Below are positions 7,505 to 16,407 of a DNA stretch of 45,328 bases, one piece after another. Position 1 is the stretch's first letter, and each line of letters starts with the position of its first letter. Source of the DNA: a virus; IMG/VR virus record IMGVR_UViG_3300031708_000010, positions 1 through 45,328 of that record; one strand, 5' to 3'. Position numbers and translations under genes: made by a program. The notes below the pieces were generated by a model that was given only the letters and a program-made list of their open reading frames with translations, ran no database searches and was not told the origin of the DNA.

Positions 7505-9961
7505 ATGCCGAACCGTGCGCGCTCGCCGCTCTCCGGTGCACGCAATACATCACGACGCGCCCTCATCGGCGGAGCCGGCGCGGCCGGCATGGGGCTGCGC
7601 AATTACGGTGGAACGATCCACCACCGCGAAGCCGACCGGCTCGACCCGACGCGCCGGCCGTCGCACGGGCCGGACGGCAATGCCCCGAAACGCCAGCCCA
7701 CCGAGATGGAGGCGGTCTACAAGGAGGCCGAGGAGCGATTTCATCTGTGCGAGGAATGGGAGAAGGACTCCCGGCGTTTGTTCCTGGAAGACTTGAAATT
7801 TGCCGACGCCGACCCCGACAATGGGTTCCAGTGGCCCAACCACATGCGCCGCAACCGCGACATCGACCAGCGGCCGGCGCTCACGATCAACAAGACGCGG
7901 CAACACAACCTGCAGATCATCAACGATGCCAAGCAGAACAAGCCGCAGATCAACGTCAAGCCGACGGGCGAAGGCGCGTCGTTTCGGTCCGCGCAGACTT
8001 ATCAGTCTATCGTGCGGGACATCGAGCGGCAATCGAATGCGTCCGTAGCCTACGACATCGCGACGGAATTCCAAGTCAAGGCCGGCATCGGCTACCTGCG
8101 CGTCGCCACCGATTACGTCAACGAGCGAACCTTCGATCAGGAAATATACATTCGCGCGGTCACCGACCCGCTTTCGATCTACCTCGATCGCGACATCTGC
8201 GAGCGCGACGGGTCGGACGCGCGTTATGGCTTCATGTTCGAGGACTGGCCGACCGACCGGTTCAACTCGAATTACCCGCAGTACAAGGACATCGCGGCAA
8301 CGAGCACGGTGGGGTCCGGAGACAACTGGCTCTCGCGCGATCACGTGCGGATGTGCGATTACTGGCGTCGCTCCGAGAAAAAAGACAAGCTGGTAGCTCT
8401 AGAGCGGTCGGTGTCTACGCCCGACGGACAATCGGTCATCTACGAGCGTCTGAGCGTCATCAAGAGGCTGTTCAAGGACGACAACGATACGGTCGATCAG
8501 CTTCTAAACCTGCCTGGCACGCGCACGCGACCGATCGTGACGCAGGACGTCGAGTGGTTCCGCATCGTCGGCAAGACGGTGGTGGATCGGAAGGACTGGA
8601 AAGGAAAGTACATCCCGATCGTCCGCGTGATCGGCGAAGAGACGAAGATAGACGGCAAGCTTGACCGCAAGGGCCACACGCGAAATCTCAAAGACGCGCA
8701 GCGCATCTACAACTACTGGTCTTCGGCCGCGGTCGAGCACATCGCGCTGCAGAGCAAGACGCCATGGATCGTGCCGGTGCAGGCGATCGAGGGGTACGAG
8801 TCTTACTGGCAGACAGCCAATCGCATCAACCATTCGTACCTGCCCTACAACGCGATCGACGACGACGGCAATCCGATCGACGCGCCGCAGCGGATGAAGC
8901 CGCCGGAATTCTCCGATGCCTACCTCAAGGGCATGGAGATTTCGGGCAACGAATTGATGTATGCGTCCGGCCAGTACCAGGCGCAGATGGGGCAGAACGA
9001 AAACGCCAAGTCAGGGAAGGCGATTTCGGAGAGACAGCGCCAGGGCGACAACGCCACGTATCATTTCATCGACAACCAAGGCGTCGCCATCCGGGCGGTC
9101 GGCCGCATCATCGTCGACCTCATCCCCAAGGTGTACGACACCAAGCGGGTCAAGCTGATCCTCGCGCGCGACAATCGCCAGCACGAGGTTACAATCGATC
9201 CGCAGCACCCCGAGGCGCACTCGATCCAGAGCGATCTGCGCACCGATGAGGCAATCAAGTCGATCTTCAACCCATGCGTCGGACGTTACTCCGTCGAGGC
9301 CGACATGGGGCCGAGCTATGCGACCCAGCGCCAGGAAGCGTTCGAAGCCTTCACCCAGATCATTTCCGCGAACAAGGAACTCACGAACGTCCTCGGCGAC
9401 CTGTATTTCGCGAACGCGGACTTCCCGCATGCCGAAGAGGCGGCCGAGCGGCTACGGCGCATGATCCCGGCGAATATCCTGGGGGAGGGCCCGACGGCGG
9501 CCGAGCAGCAGCTCACGCAGCAGAACGCGCAGCTGATGGGCGTCGCCAAGGACTTGTCCCAGAAGATCGCCGAGGAGAAGCTGCGCACCCGCACCCGCGA
9601 GGAAAAGCGCGACGTCGAGGGTTACAACGCCATCACCAAGCGCATCGATACGCTCGCCAAGATGATGGTCAACCCCAAGGACGCGGCCCAGATGTGGCAC
9701 GAGGTCATGTTGCAGGAACGGTCCGCGCAGCTCGACCAGCTCTATCAGGGCTCGAACGACCAGCCGCCGACGGCCGGCGAGAACGGCTCGCCAGCCGCGC
9801 CAGGAGGCCAAGGACAGGCCGCCGGCGGCCGCGCAATCCAGGGCGATATCATGCACCCCGCGCAGCTGGGCGCGCGGCAGGCGCCAGACGGGCAGCATTA
9901 CCTGCCGGACGCGCGGCCGGGCCGAGAGGGGAAATACATGCGGGTGGACATGCATGCCTGA
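7505..9961 (+). CDS. P22-type portal protein
   Basis: An 818-residue protein, somewhat longer than P22 gp1 (725). Start ATG 7505 follows GAGG at a suitable distance. The N-terminal 30 residues are basic and low-complexity. The core (about 60-650) has the portal pattern of the P22 family: a stretch of acidic/aromatic helices (EEWEKDSRRLFLEDLKFA), RPALTINKTRQHNLQIIND, DPLSIYLDRD, and the late GKAISERQRQGD segment. The C-terminal 150 residues are a Gln/Glu-rich coiled coil then a Gly/Pro tail, as expected for the barrel and disordered end. Twelve copies form the DNA gate and the head-tail connector. It follows terL by 28 nt. Confidence 0.92.
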   Translation: MPNRARSPLSGARNTSRRALIGGAGAAGMGLRNYGGTIHHREADRLDPTRRPSHGPDGNAPKRQPTEMEAVYKEAEERFHLCEEWEKDSRRLFLEDLKFADADPDNGFQWPNHMRRNRDIDQRPALTINKTRQHNLQIINDAKQNKPQINVKPTGEGASFRSAQTYQSIVRDIERQSNASVAYDIATEFQVKAGIGYLRVATDYVNERTFDQEIYIRAVTDPLSIYLDRDICERDGSDARYGFMFEDWPTDRFNSNYPQYKDIAATSTVGSGDNWLSRDHVRMCDYWRRSEKKDKLVALERSVSTPDGQSVIYERLSVIKRLFKDDNDTVDQLLNLPGTRTRPIVTQDVEWFRIVGKTVVDRKDWKGKYIPIVRVIGEETKIDGKLDRKGHTRNLKDAQRIYNYWSSAAVEHIALQSKTPWIVPVQAIEGYESYWQTANRINHSYLPYNAIDDDGNPIDAPQRMKPPEFSDAYLKGMEISGNELMYASGQYQAQMGQNENAKSGKAISERQRQGDNATYHFIDNQGVAIRAVGRIIVDLIPKVYDTKRVKLILARDNRQHEVTIDPQHPEAHSIQSDLRTDEAIKSIFNPCVGRYSVEADMGPSYATQRQEAFEAFTQIISANKELTNVLGDLYFANADFPHAEEAAERLRRMIPANILGEGPTAAEQQLTQQNAQLMGVAKDLSQKIAEEKLRTRTREEKRDVEGYNAITKRIDTLAKMMVNPKDAAQMWHEVMLQERSAQLDQLYQGSNDQPPTAGENGSPAAPGGQGQAAGGRAIQGDIMHPAQLGARQAPDGQHYLPDARPGREGKYMRVDMHA

Positions 9962-10021
9962 TGAACTGACTGCCTAAACCAGGGGAAGTTTTTGCAGGTT
10001 CTTTGCGGCGGGGTGAAGCCA

Positions 10022-10837
10022 ATGCCAAGTTACGACCTGACCCCCGTCGAGCATGACCCGTGGGCCGACGCGCAGACGCACGCCGCCGAGCCGCCAAACC
10101 CGGCCGCGCCGGCCGTCGACTTCGGTAAGGCGGTCGCCAAGCATTACTGGGACAAGGCCGTGAGCGCCCTTACGGCGCCCAGGGATGCGCTTACGGGCGC
10201 GATGCAGGTGACGGACCCAGATACGGGAATGCCCACGCCGGAGGCCATGCAGCGTGCCCATGCGGTAGCTAATCTCGTGATGACGGGAGGGATGCCGATG
10301 GCCGAGCGCGGGGCGGCTGGAATGGCCGGCGGGAAATTGACCCCAGTCGATCACAACCCATTCGAGGCCTCCGGAAGAATAGACTTCCAATCGTCTGGCG
10401 CTCAGCGAGGCGAAGCTGCCGGGGCCAAGCGGCCCGTCCTGACGGACGAGGAGCTGGCGGCCGCGAGAGCCAGGTCGGACGCGTATCAGGCGCGTCTGCG
10501 GGAACGGCTCGCGGCAAAGGCGAAAGAACCTGCGGCTCCGGCCGCGACCTCGCCGGGCGGCGAGCGTATCGGGTTCAAGTCGCTTGAAACAAAGAAAGGC
10601 GAGCCGGAGAAAGTCATTGGCGCAGCCGTCGTCGGCAAGGACGGGCAGATTTTCACGGCCTCCAATCACCTGCTTGCGCGCGATAAGGCGGCCGCTGCCT
10701 ACGGCGTCGACCGCGATGACGTGTGGGGCCATCTGGATGAGGACGTGCCGGGCGGATTCATGACCAGCAAGGGCCGCGTGGTGGATCGTAACGAAGCGGG
10801 CCGGCTGAGCGGCCAGCAAGGGCCGATGGTGAAATGA
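10022..10837 (+). CDS. Unknown head-region protein with small C-terminal domain
   Basis: A 271-residue protein from the ATG at 10022, preferred over the TTG ten codons upstream because GGGGTGAAG precedes it. A short motif, LTPV(E/D)H(D/N)P, occurs at residues 5-12 and again near 105-112, both times before a proline/alanine linker. A compact C-terminal domain (about 195-271) contains GFMTSKGRVVDRNEAGRLSG, a pattern I associate with small unannotated domains in many phage proteins. The middle is a charged helix (EELAAARARSDAYQARLRERL). It lies between portal and scaffold, a place often used by internal or protease/regulatory head proteins. No catalytic motif seen. Confidence 0.6.
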   Translation: MPSYDLTPVEHDPWADAQTHAAEPPNPAAPAVDFGKAVAKHYWDKAVSALTAPRDALTGAMQVTDPDTGMPTPEAMQRAHAVANLVMTGGMPMAERGAAGMAGGKLTPVDHNPFEASGRIDFQSSGAQRGEAAGAKRPVLTDEELAAARARSDAYQARLRERLAAKAKEPAAPAATSPGGERIGFKSLETKKGEPEKVIGAAVVGKDGQIFTASNHLLARDKAAAAYGVDRDDVWGHLDEDVPGGFMTSKGRVVDRNEAGRLSGQQGPMVK

Positions 10838-10905
10838 ACGCTCTTGCCGAGCAATGAAGACGAAGACAGGGAGCGGCGCGCTAAACGTCGCCGACGTCGC
10901 ATCAA

Positions 10906-11322
10906 ATGTCGCTACAGCAGAAGGACGTCGTCGCCGCCAGGGAAGTGGCTCGCATCGCCGCCCGAACGCTCCGGCCCCTCCGGACCGAGCGCACCATCCG
11001 CTCGCTCGCCAAAGAAATAGCCGATCAGGTTTGGGAAACCCCGTGGCTGCTGGTCGAGAAAGATTTGCTGACCGTCGAGGAGCAAACGACTTTCAACGGC
11101 GTCACGATGCACTTGGCCAAGAAAGACTGGCCCGATGGCTGGCGGATGACATACCGCGTGCTCTGGCCGGATTCACAAGTTCACCGCATCATCATGTGGC
11201 CTCGCTTCTACAAGGCGGCCCGCACGCAGCTGATCGCGATGCTCGACGCCAAGTCCGGCACCTCGGAGCTGATGAAAGAACGTATCCACATGGCGATCGT
11301 CGAAGACTTCGAGAAGAGGTGA
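10906..11322 (+). CDS. Unknown protein
   Basis: A 138-residue, mostly helical protein with a basic first third (AREVARIAARTLRPLRTERT) and tryptophan-rich middle (DWPDGWRMTYRVLW). It has no cysteines and no membrane segment. Start ATG 10906 has no strong ribosome site within ten bases. It ends three bases before the next gene, so the small genes between portal and scaffold read as one unit. I do not recognise the family. Confidence 0.55.
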   Translation: MSLQQKDVVAAREVARIAARTLRPLRTERTIRSLAKEIADQVWETPWLLVEKDLLTVEEQTTFNGVTMHLAKKDWPDGWRMTYRVLWPDSQVHRIIMWPRFYKAARTQLIAMLDAKSGTSELMKERIHMAIVEDFEKR

Positions 11323-11325
11323 TCA

Positions 11326-11694
11326 ATGGGCAAGCTCGATAAGGCGACCGGCGGCATCAAGAGCCCCGAGTCCGCGCAACGCTCGCCGACGCAAACCGCG
11401 GAAGAGCGCCGCTATCGGGCAGAGGAAAACCTGCGCACCTGCTCGGCCTATCACAAGCTGGCGGCCGATCCCAACGCGCTGCGCGACGTTCAGAAGCTCG
11501 CCACCGAGCAGATGATGACGCTGGCTAGGGTCGCCGATCACGCGGCGGGAGCGACCACGCGATCGAGCGGCTCCTCGCCCGACAAGCGGACGAACACGAA
11601 TCCACCCAAGGCCGCCAGCAAGGGCGGGTCATCCGAGGGCGGAGCGCGCAGCATGGGTCGCGCCTCGAAAACATCGAGCAAGGGGCAACCATGA
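11326..11694 (+). CDS. Unknown small head-region protein
   Basis: A 122-residue protein with a helical centre (ERRYRAEENLRTCSAYHKLAA then LRDVQKLATEQMMTLARVADH) flanked by low-complexity, Ser/Gly/Lys-rich ends. AGAGG precedes the ATG at 11326. Its stop overlaps the next ATG as ATGA (11691-11694), a sign of translational coupling. No known motif. Confidence 0.55.
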   Translation: MGKLDKATGGIKSPESAQRSPTQTAEERRYRAEENLRTCSAYHKLAADPNALRDVQKLATEQMMTLARVADHAAGATTRSSGSSPDKRTNTNPPKAASKGGSSEGGARSMGRASKTSSKGQP

Positions 11695-12164
11695 TCGTAG
11701 GACAGAACGCGGTAAAACTTCCGCTCACGGAATTCTCCGAAGCCTTCCGGGCGCAATTGTCGGCGCGCGCAGTCAAAGTCTGGCCATGTCGCATGCAGGT
11801 CACGACGCTCACCGACAAGCCCACCTATAGACAATTGCACGTTGACATCGGCGCGGACCCGAAAGTCAATGCCGTCTGGTTGGCCGATGCCGTCGCCGAT
11901 ATCGCCAACGGCAAGTGCATATCGTTTGCACTGCTTACGCTCCCGCTGCAGCGCCCGCTGCAGTCCACGCGAGGAAGCGTCATCGCCAATCGCATCGATG
12001 AAAATGAAATATCGATCAGAATGCTCGCCGTTTTCGGTACTGGAGATATCTTTATGCGCGCAGACGTTCTGTTCGCAACGAGGGGCGACCATGAAGAGGA
12101 ACGCGAAGAACCTTCCCATGACCAAGAAAGACTGGGTCGATGTCTTGCGGAAGGTACAGCGTGA
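11691..12164 (+). CDS. Unknown protein
   Basis: A 157-residue protein starting in an ATGA overlap with the previous gene. The first 120 residues look like a compact alpha/beta domain (QLHVDIGADPKVNAVWLADAV, ISFALLTLPL). The last 25 residues (HEEEREEPSHDQERLG) coincide with the start of another, better-looking frame at 12091, so the natural C-terminus might differ. Its place between portal and scaffold is the only functional hint. Confidence 0.5.
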   Translation: MIVGQNAVKLPLTEFSEAFRAQLSARAVKVWPCRMQVTTLTDKPTYRQLHVDIGADPKVNAVWLADAVADIANGKCISFALLTLPLQRPLQSTRGSVIANRIDENEISIRMLAVFGTGDIFMRADVLFATRGDHEEEREEPSHDQERLGRCLAEGTA

Positions 12165-12246
12165 AATAGCGCAAAAAGACATAGCGCAGCATCTGAAACG
12201 AAAGAAGTGCCACCAACTCTTGAAGAGGCTCGGAACCGATGCGTAA
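12091..12246 (+). CDS. Short lysine-rich protein overlapping both neighbours
   Basis: A 51-residue frame from ATG 12091, preceded by GAGGGG. It begins MKRNAKNLPMTKKDW and continues with amphipathic helices rich in Lys, Arg and Gln. It overlaps the previous gene by 74 nt and the scaffold gene by 8 nt. The overlap is long, so either this is a separate small gene or the upstream gene shifts into this frame. The residue pattern in this frame is more protein-like than the competing one. Function unknown. Confidence 0.4.
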   Translation: MKRNAKNLPMTKKDWVDVLRKVQREIAQKDIAQHLKRKKCHQLLKRLGTDA

Positions 12247-13138
12247 CTATTTCCTGTCTCACGTGTTCGACAAGGACAACGAAGGCGCTCCCGGCGATGA
12301 TGCCGTGGACCAGTCGGCGGGCGGTCAGCAACTGGGCAAGGCGCCCGCCGACAATCCCCCTGCAGGCGATGCCGCGGCCAAGGAAAAGCCACCGAAAGAG
12401 CGCTCCCGCGACGACGTCGTCAACGACCGCTTTGCGGAGCTGACGCGCAAGAACACGGAAGCCGCGGCCTTGGCCGCCAGGGAGCGCACCCGCGCCGAAA
12501 ATGCAGAGCGCGAACTGCAGGCGGCTCACGAGCTCCTCGCTCGCGCGCCGAAAGCCGGCGATCTTCCCACTCCCAATGCCGATGACGCGCCGCCGCCCCA
12601 GCCCGCTCGGCGCCCGCCGCCCTTCCGCCCGGTGATCGAGGAGCGATCGATCAATGATATCCTCAATTCCGAAGAGGGCCGCGCCGCCATCGCCAAGCAG
12701 GCCGCGGCCGAGCGCGCAGCGGCGGATATTTCGGCCCGCGGCGATGAAATCTATGAAAGGGCCGTCGCCGAATTCGGCCAGTCCAAGGTTACCAAGGCGC
12801 TATCCAATTTCAAGATTTTCGACGGCATCAAGCCCGAACTCGCCGAGGCCGTGTTCGAGCTGGGCGACGATGCGGCGGCAGTCCTGATGGAGATCGCCTC
12901 GAAGCCGGCGGTCATCGAGAAGCTCTACGCCGCCACGCCCGCCCGCATGGGCGCCATGGTCGCGGCGCTCGCCACCACGGTCAAGAAGCCGGCGATCTCG
13001 AAGGTCGGCGAGCCGCCCGGCGAAATGGGCGGTCGTGGTAATGCAGGGTCAGCCGACCTGACCAGCAAGGACACCACAATGGCGGACTGGGTGCGCACGC
13101 GCGAGGAAGACCTCAAGCGCCGGGGCGTGCGGATTTAA
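12239..13138 (+). CDS. Head scaffold protein
   Basis: A 299-residue protein just before the coat gene. It is strongly charged and helix-forming: an acidic/proline N-terminal third, a coiled-coil stretch (TEAAALAARERTRAENAEREL), a Pro-rich linker near residue 120, and a compact helical C-terminal half (SNFKIFDGIKPELAEAVFELG). This size, position and composition are standard for scaffold proteins of the P22 type, which guide coat assembly and then leave the prohead. No protease motif is seen. Family assignment is by context and composition, not by a diagnostic motif. Confidence 0.75.
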   Translation: MRNYFLSHVFDKDNEGAPGDDAVDQSAGGQQLGKAPADNPPAGDAAAKEKPPKERSRDDVVNDRFAELTRKNTEAAALAARERTRAENAERELQAAHELLARAPKAGDLPTPNADDAPPPQPARRPPPFRPVIEERSINDILNSEEGRAAIAKQAAAERAAADISARGDEIYERAVAEFGQSKVTKALSNFKIFDGIKPELAEAVFELGDDAAAVLMEIASKPAVIEKLYAATPARMGAMVAALATTVKKPAISKVGEPPGEMGGRGNAGSADLTSKDTTMADWVRTREEDLKRRGVRI

Positions 13139-13373
13139 ATTTACATACCCGCACTGCGGCCGGGCAAAGCCGCTGCGCCCCTCTTTGGCGGGGTCAAATG
13201 CCAATGCGCTCGCCTCGGACCGAGTCGAAACCCCGAGAAAACCCCGTTCAGATGCGCCGCGGTTACCGCGGTCCCTAATTCTTCTGACGGCCACCCGTTC
13301 ACCGCATGACGCGATGAGCGCCGAACCATTGCGCGCTGCGGAGGCACGCGCACGGCCATAAAGGAAAACTTCC
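13139..13373 (+). other. Leader region of the coat gene
   Basis: A 235-nt non-coding stretch between scaffold and coat genes. It holds a self-complementary element at about 13258-13272 (CCGCGG, three bases, CCGCGG) and other GC-rich inverted segments. It ends in AAGGAAA (13361-13367), the ribosome site of the coat gene. It may carry a promoter or a structured leader for high coat expression; no convincing -35/-10 pair is visible. Confidence 0.4.
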
Positions 13374-13475
13374 GTGGCGAATCAACTCCTAACCATCAAC
13401 ATGATCACGCGCGAAGCTGTCAGACTCTGGAAAAACAGTAATGCGTTTATCCAGAACGTCGATATGCAATACGAT
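13374..13475 (+). CDS. Major coat protein, exon 1 (residues 1-34)
   Basis: GTG at 13374, seven bases after AAGGAAA, opens a frame encoding VANQLLTINMITREAVRLW and ending MQYD at the splice point 13475. Without splicing it would stop after one more codon (CGG TAA). This is the usual N-terminus of P22-type coat proteins of this group, and the later part of the protein resumes in frame at 14242. The joined product (exon 1 plus exon 2) is 405 residues, close to the 400-430 expected. The exon ends in T, as required for the conserved U-G pair of a group I 5' splice site. Confidence 0.85.
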
Positions 13476-14241
13476 CGGTAACGACCAGTCGTAGTAAAAC
13501 CGCCTTAATTGCTGGAAACCCCTTAGAGCCTTCGACACCACAACGTAGCCGGCAACGGCAAGCGTGACGGTCTGAAAAGTCGGTGGATTGGGCAATCAGC
13601 AGCCGAAGTCCTCTTGATCGGAGGTCGAGGTTCAGAGACTATCCCGGAAGGGAGTAGGCACCAAGCGGTGCCGAAAGAGGCGGCTTCAGATGATCACGAA
13701 AGACCTCAATCGTCGCTTTTGGTCCAAGGTAAACAAAGTCACGTCCACATTTTACAATGGCACTTGCTGCCACGAGTGGACAGCATCGGTCGACACCGCT
13801 GGATACGGTCAAATCAGGAATGGAAAGCTGGCGCTCGCGCATCGGTTGGTGTGGGAGATGTTGGTCGGTCCAATTCCAGATGGCGAGCAAGTTCTCCACC
13901 GATGCGACAATCGGAGATGCGTCAATCAAGATCATCTCTTCCTTGGAACCAATGACGACAACATTGCAGACAAAGTTGCCAAAGGGCGAGCCTCTCGTTT
14001 GAAAGGCGCCACCAATGGCAATTCCAAGCTGACCGACACGCAAGTTTTGGAAATTCGTACTGCCATCGGCTCGCAACGGGCCATCGCCAGACAGTACGGC
14101 GTGAATCAACGGTTGGTGTGGGCCATCAAGCACAAGGTCATGTGGTCTCATATCTGAATGATGATATAGCCCGCTCCCCGCACGAAAGGCGGGGCTGCCG
14201 AAAGGCGGACGGCAATTAGCGATTGTCGTCGAACATAAAGG
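13476..14241 (+). ncRNA. Group I self-splicing intron in the coat gene
   Basis: The intron is 766 nt and shows the core elements in order. P1: exon end UACGAU (13470-13475) pairs fully with the guide GUCGUA (13488-13493), with U-G at the splice site. P element AATTGCTGGAA is at 13507-13517 and Q element AATCAGCAGCC at 13594-13604; their TGCTG and CAGCA parts form P4. R element GTTCAGAGACTA is at 13630-13641. The S element GATATAGCCC (14163-14172) follows the HNH gene. P7 (R with S) has one A-C mismatch next to the guanosine site. The intron ends in G (14241). Exon joining restores YD-DSFAQTG in frame. An HNH gene sits between R and S, in the P8 region. Confidence 0.9.
13690..14157 (+). CDS. 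Intron-encoded HNH homing endonuclease
   Basis: A 155-residue protein lying wholly inside the intron. The HNH core spans about 25-100: CHEW, then AHRLVWEMLVGP, then HRCDNRRCVNQDHLFLGT and N at DDN, with Cys pairs that usually bind structural zinc. The C-terminal 45 residues (NSKLTDTQVLEIRTAIGSQ then AIARQYGVNQ) form the helix-turn-helix module that gives DNA specificity in such enzymes. Known role of the family: cutting intronless alleles of the same gene so that repair copies the intron. The expected target is therefore the exon junction in an intronless coat gene, an inference. GAGG lies ahead of the ATG. Confidence 0.9.
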   Translation: MITKDLNRRFWSKVNKVTSTFYNGTCCHEWTASVDTAGYGQIRNGKLALAHRLVWEMLVGPIPDGEQVLHRCDNRRCVNQDHLFLGTNDDNIADKVAKGRASRLKGATNGNSKLTDTQVLEIRTAIGSQRAIARQYGVNQRLVWAIKHKVMWSHI

Positions 14242-15357
14242 GACTCTTTCGCCCAAACGGGCGCGAAGATCGGCACCGCACTACGTATCCGCCTGCCGAA
14301 CGACTTCACGCCCCGCACCGGTGCTGCGGCGAGCATACAAGACACATCCGAACAGTCGACCACGATGGTATTGGCGACCCAGCAGGGCGTCGACCTGTCG
14401 TTTTCGTCTGTCGACCGCACCATGAGTTTGGACGACTTTGCCAAGCGCATTCTCGCGCCGGCCATCAACATCATTGCCGGCGCCGTCGCGAACACGGTCA
14501 TGGTCGGTTCCGAGGGCGGCGTCTGCAATTACGTCGCGAACGTGGACGCTGGCAATAATGTCCTGAGTCCGACCGCGCAGACGTATCTCAATGCCAACGC
14601 GAACCTGAACCGCAACTCGGCGCCGCTCGGCAACCGCAAGGTCGTCAACACGCCGGACACCGAGGCCAAGATCGTCGGCGCTCTCGCCGGCCTCTTCAAC
14701 CCGCAGCCGGAGCTGTCGCGCCAGTACCGCACCGGCACGATGCAGCAGGCGCTGGGCTTCGACTGGTTCATGGACCAGACCGCGATTGCTCACACGGTGG
14801 GATCGTACAATGGCGCTGCTACCGTCAGCGGCGCAGGCCAGACGGGCACCTCCGTCGTCACCGGCGCAATCGTCGGAACGATAAACCAGGGAGACTTCAT
14901 CACCTTCGCCGGCGTCTTCCAGGTCAACCGCATCACAAAGGCGAGCACTGGCGTACTGCGCCAGTTCACCGTGACGGCCCCAGTCGCCTCGGGCGGAACC
15001 TCGATCCCGATCTATCCCGCGATCATCCCGTCGGTCGGCGGGCTCGCACAGCAGTACCAGACCGTCACCGTCAGTCCGGCGAACGCGGCCGCGATGCTGT
15101 TCGTCGTGAATGCAAACGCGACGTACCGCAAGAACCTCGCGTACGCGCCCGAGGCCATCACGATGGCCACGGCCGACCTCGAACTGCCCGGCGGCGTGCA
15201 CGAAGCCCACCGCGAGGCCTTTGATGGCATCGCGATCCGCATGGTGACCGCGTACAACATCACGACCGATCAGTTTATCACCCGGCTTGATGTGTTGTAC
15301 GGATTTTTGTACGTGAGGCCCGAGTGGGTGACTTGTGTGGCGGACTCCATTCCCTGA
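14242..15357 (+). CDS. Major coat protein, exon 2 (P22 coat-type)
   Basis: Encodes residues 35-405, opening DSFAQTGAKIGTALRIRLPN and continuing TTMVLATQQGVDLSFSSVDRTM. The first in-frame methionine is at 14365, but 41 well-formed exon codons precede it, so 14365 is not the true start. The protein shows the P22-coat pattern: an N-arm, a spine helix (DDFAKRILAPAINIIAGAVAN), an inserted beta domain (about 205-330, GDFITFAGVFQVNR) and a C-terminal strand set. About 415 copies make the T=7 shell in P22; the copy number here is inferred. It is followed by its own 84-nt spacer and a coiled-coil protein gene. Confidence 0.92.
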   Translation, partial: DSFAQTGAKIGTALRIRLPNDFTPRTGAAASIQDTSEQSTTMVLATQQGVDLSFSSVDRTMSLDDFAKRILAPAINIIAGAVANTVMVGSEGGVCNYVANVDAGNNVLSPTAQTYLNANANLNRNSAPLGNRKVVNTPDTEAKIVGALAGLFNPQPELSRQYRTGTMQQALGFDWFMDQTAIAHTVGSYNGAATVSGAGQTGTSVVTGAIVGTINQGDFITFAGVFQVNRITKASTGVLRQFTVTAPVASGGTSIPIYPAIIPSVGGLAQQYQTVTVSPANAAAMLFVVNANATYRKNLAYAPEAITMATADLELPGGVHEAHREAFDGIAIRMVTAYNITTDQFITRLDVLYGFLYVRPEWVTCVADSIP

Positions 15358-15441
15358 TAAGTCAACCACTTAATCGCCAAGTCTAACGGGGTTGGCGGAT
15401 TGAAACACCGCCACCTCGAAAATCACAAGGAGTAATGCACC

Positions 15442-16407
15442 ATGCCCATGGAAGACAACAAGCAGGCCACCCCGGAAGAGATGAAGGCGCGCGAGGTCAA
15501 GGCCAAGGAGAACCTCGATAGGCAGGCGCGCGAGGCGCGCGAGGCGCGCGATCGCGAGGCCGCTGCTGCGAAGAGCGCGACCGACAAGCAGAATGCGGAA
15601 AACGACAAGCGGAATAGCGAAACCGACAAGCAGAATGCAGACAAGCAGGCGGCCCTTGTCGCGGCCTCGCAACGCGCCCGCGACCAGGCCACCAAGCCGG
15701 CAGCGGTTCATGTGAACGAACTGATGGGCGACCCGGCCCCCAAGAAGACCGACCCGGCCCCCAAGACCGAGGCGCGCCGCTATGACGACGCCCCCCCGGA
15801 ACAGAACTGGGAACTCCCCGACGGCACCACGCGCCAGGTGCTCAAGGATGGTTCGACCGTATATTTGCTGCCGGACGGGACGCAGCGGCACGAGCATGCG
15901 GGCCAGCCATCGCGATACTTCCTGCCTTCGAACGTTGCCGCGCTCGACGCAAAGTCGGTCGATGACATCGCGGAGAAGGTCCGCGGTCATGTCGACCTGA
16001 ATTACAGCCAGAAGGTCCACCCCGACCAGCAGCACATGCAGGCCGTCGCGAAGCAGGTCACCGAGAAGCTTGGGATGGAGCCGAACGCGCTCAACGTTAA
16101 CCATGTTGCCGGGCTCATCAACGAGCACGTCGCTCGGCCGAGCGCGGAATATCCGAAGATGTTCTACGACCACGCCGCGCACCGCGAGATCACGGTCGCC
16201 AACCGCAAGGAAGAGGACGACCTCGGCCCCGGTCTACTGCCCTACCACTGGAGTGCGCCGAAGCCGGAAGAGGCAGATATGCCTGCGGCGAAGCCGCCAG
16301 AAGGTGGAAAGAAGTGGCCGACGACCGAGGAAGGGTGGCGAGACGTCAATCGACCCCACCCAGCGCCCGTCCCCAACCGAGTAGAACCGTCCCCAGGCGA
16401 CGCGTAA
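15442..16407 (+). CDS. Coiled-coil protein downstream of the coat gene
   Basis: A 321-residue protein with AAGGAG before ATG 15442. Residues 10-95 are a long charged coiled coil built from short DNA repeats (a GGCGCGCGA unit near 15527-15550 gives AREAREARD, and DKQNAE recurs). The middle (110-150) is a Pro/Asp linker ending in a small beta motif (LPDGTTRQVLKDGSTVYLLPDGTQ). The C-terminal half is helical with HPDQQHMQAVAKQVTEKLG. Its place after the coat gene suggests a minor head or maturation protein; no family is recognised. The 3' end overlaps a minus-strand gene by 62 nt. Confidence 0.6.
   Translation: MPMEDNKQATPEEMKAREVKAKENLDRQAREAREARDREAAAAKSATDKQNAENDKRNSETDKQNADKQAALVAASQRARDQATKPAAVHVNELMGDPAPKKTDPAPKTEARRYDDAPPEQNWELPDGTTRQVLKDGSTVYLLPDGTQRHEHAGQPSRYFLPSNVAALDAKSVDDIAEKVRGHVDLNYSQKVHPDQQHMQAVAKQVTEKLGMEPNALNVNHVAGLINEHVARPSAEYPKMFYDHAAHREITVANRKEEDDLGPGLLPYHWSAPKPEEADMPAAKPPEGGKKWPTTEEGWRDVNRPHPAPVPNRVEPSPGDA

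Noticed and set aside
11842-12246. Long form of the frame that ends at 12246
   Set aside because: The first 83 residues are shadow-like (Ser/Arg/Pro disorder); only the part from ATG 12091 with a ribosome site looks real.
14365-15357. Coat gene starting at the first in-frame ATG (14365)
   Set aside because: Forty-one well-formed coat codons precede it back to 14242, and the missing N-terminus is found at 13374 beyond a group I intron.
14281-15369. Long antisense open frame (362 residues) opposite the coat gene
   Set aside because: Typical GC-rich shadow frame with disordered Arg/Gly/Asp composition and no ribosome site; the coat frame on the other strand is certain.
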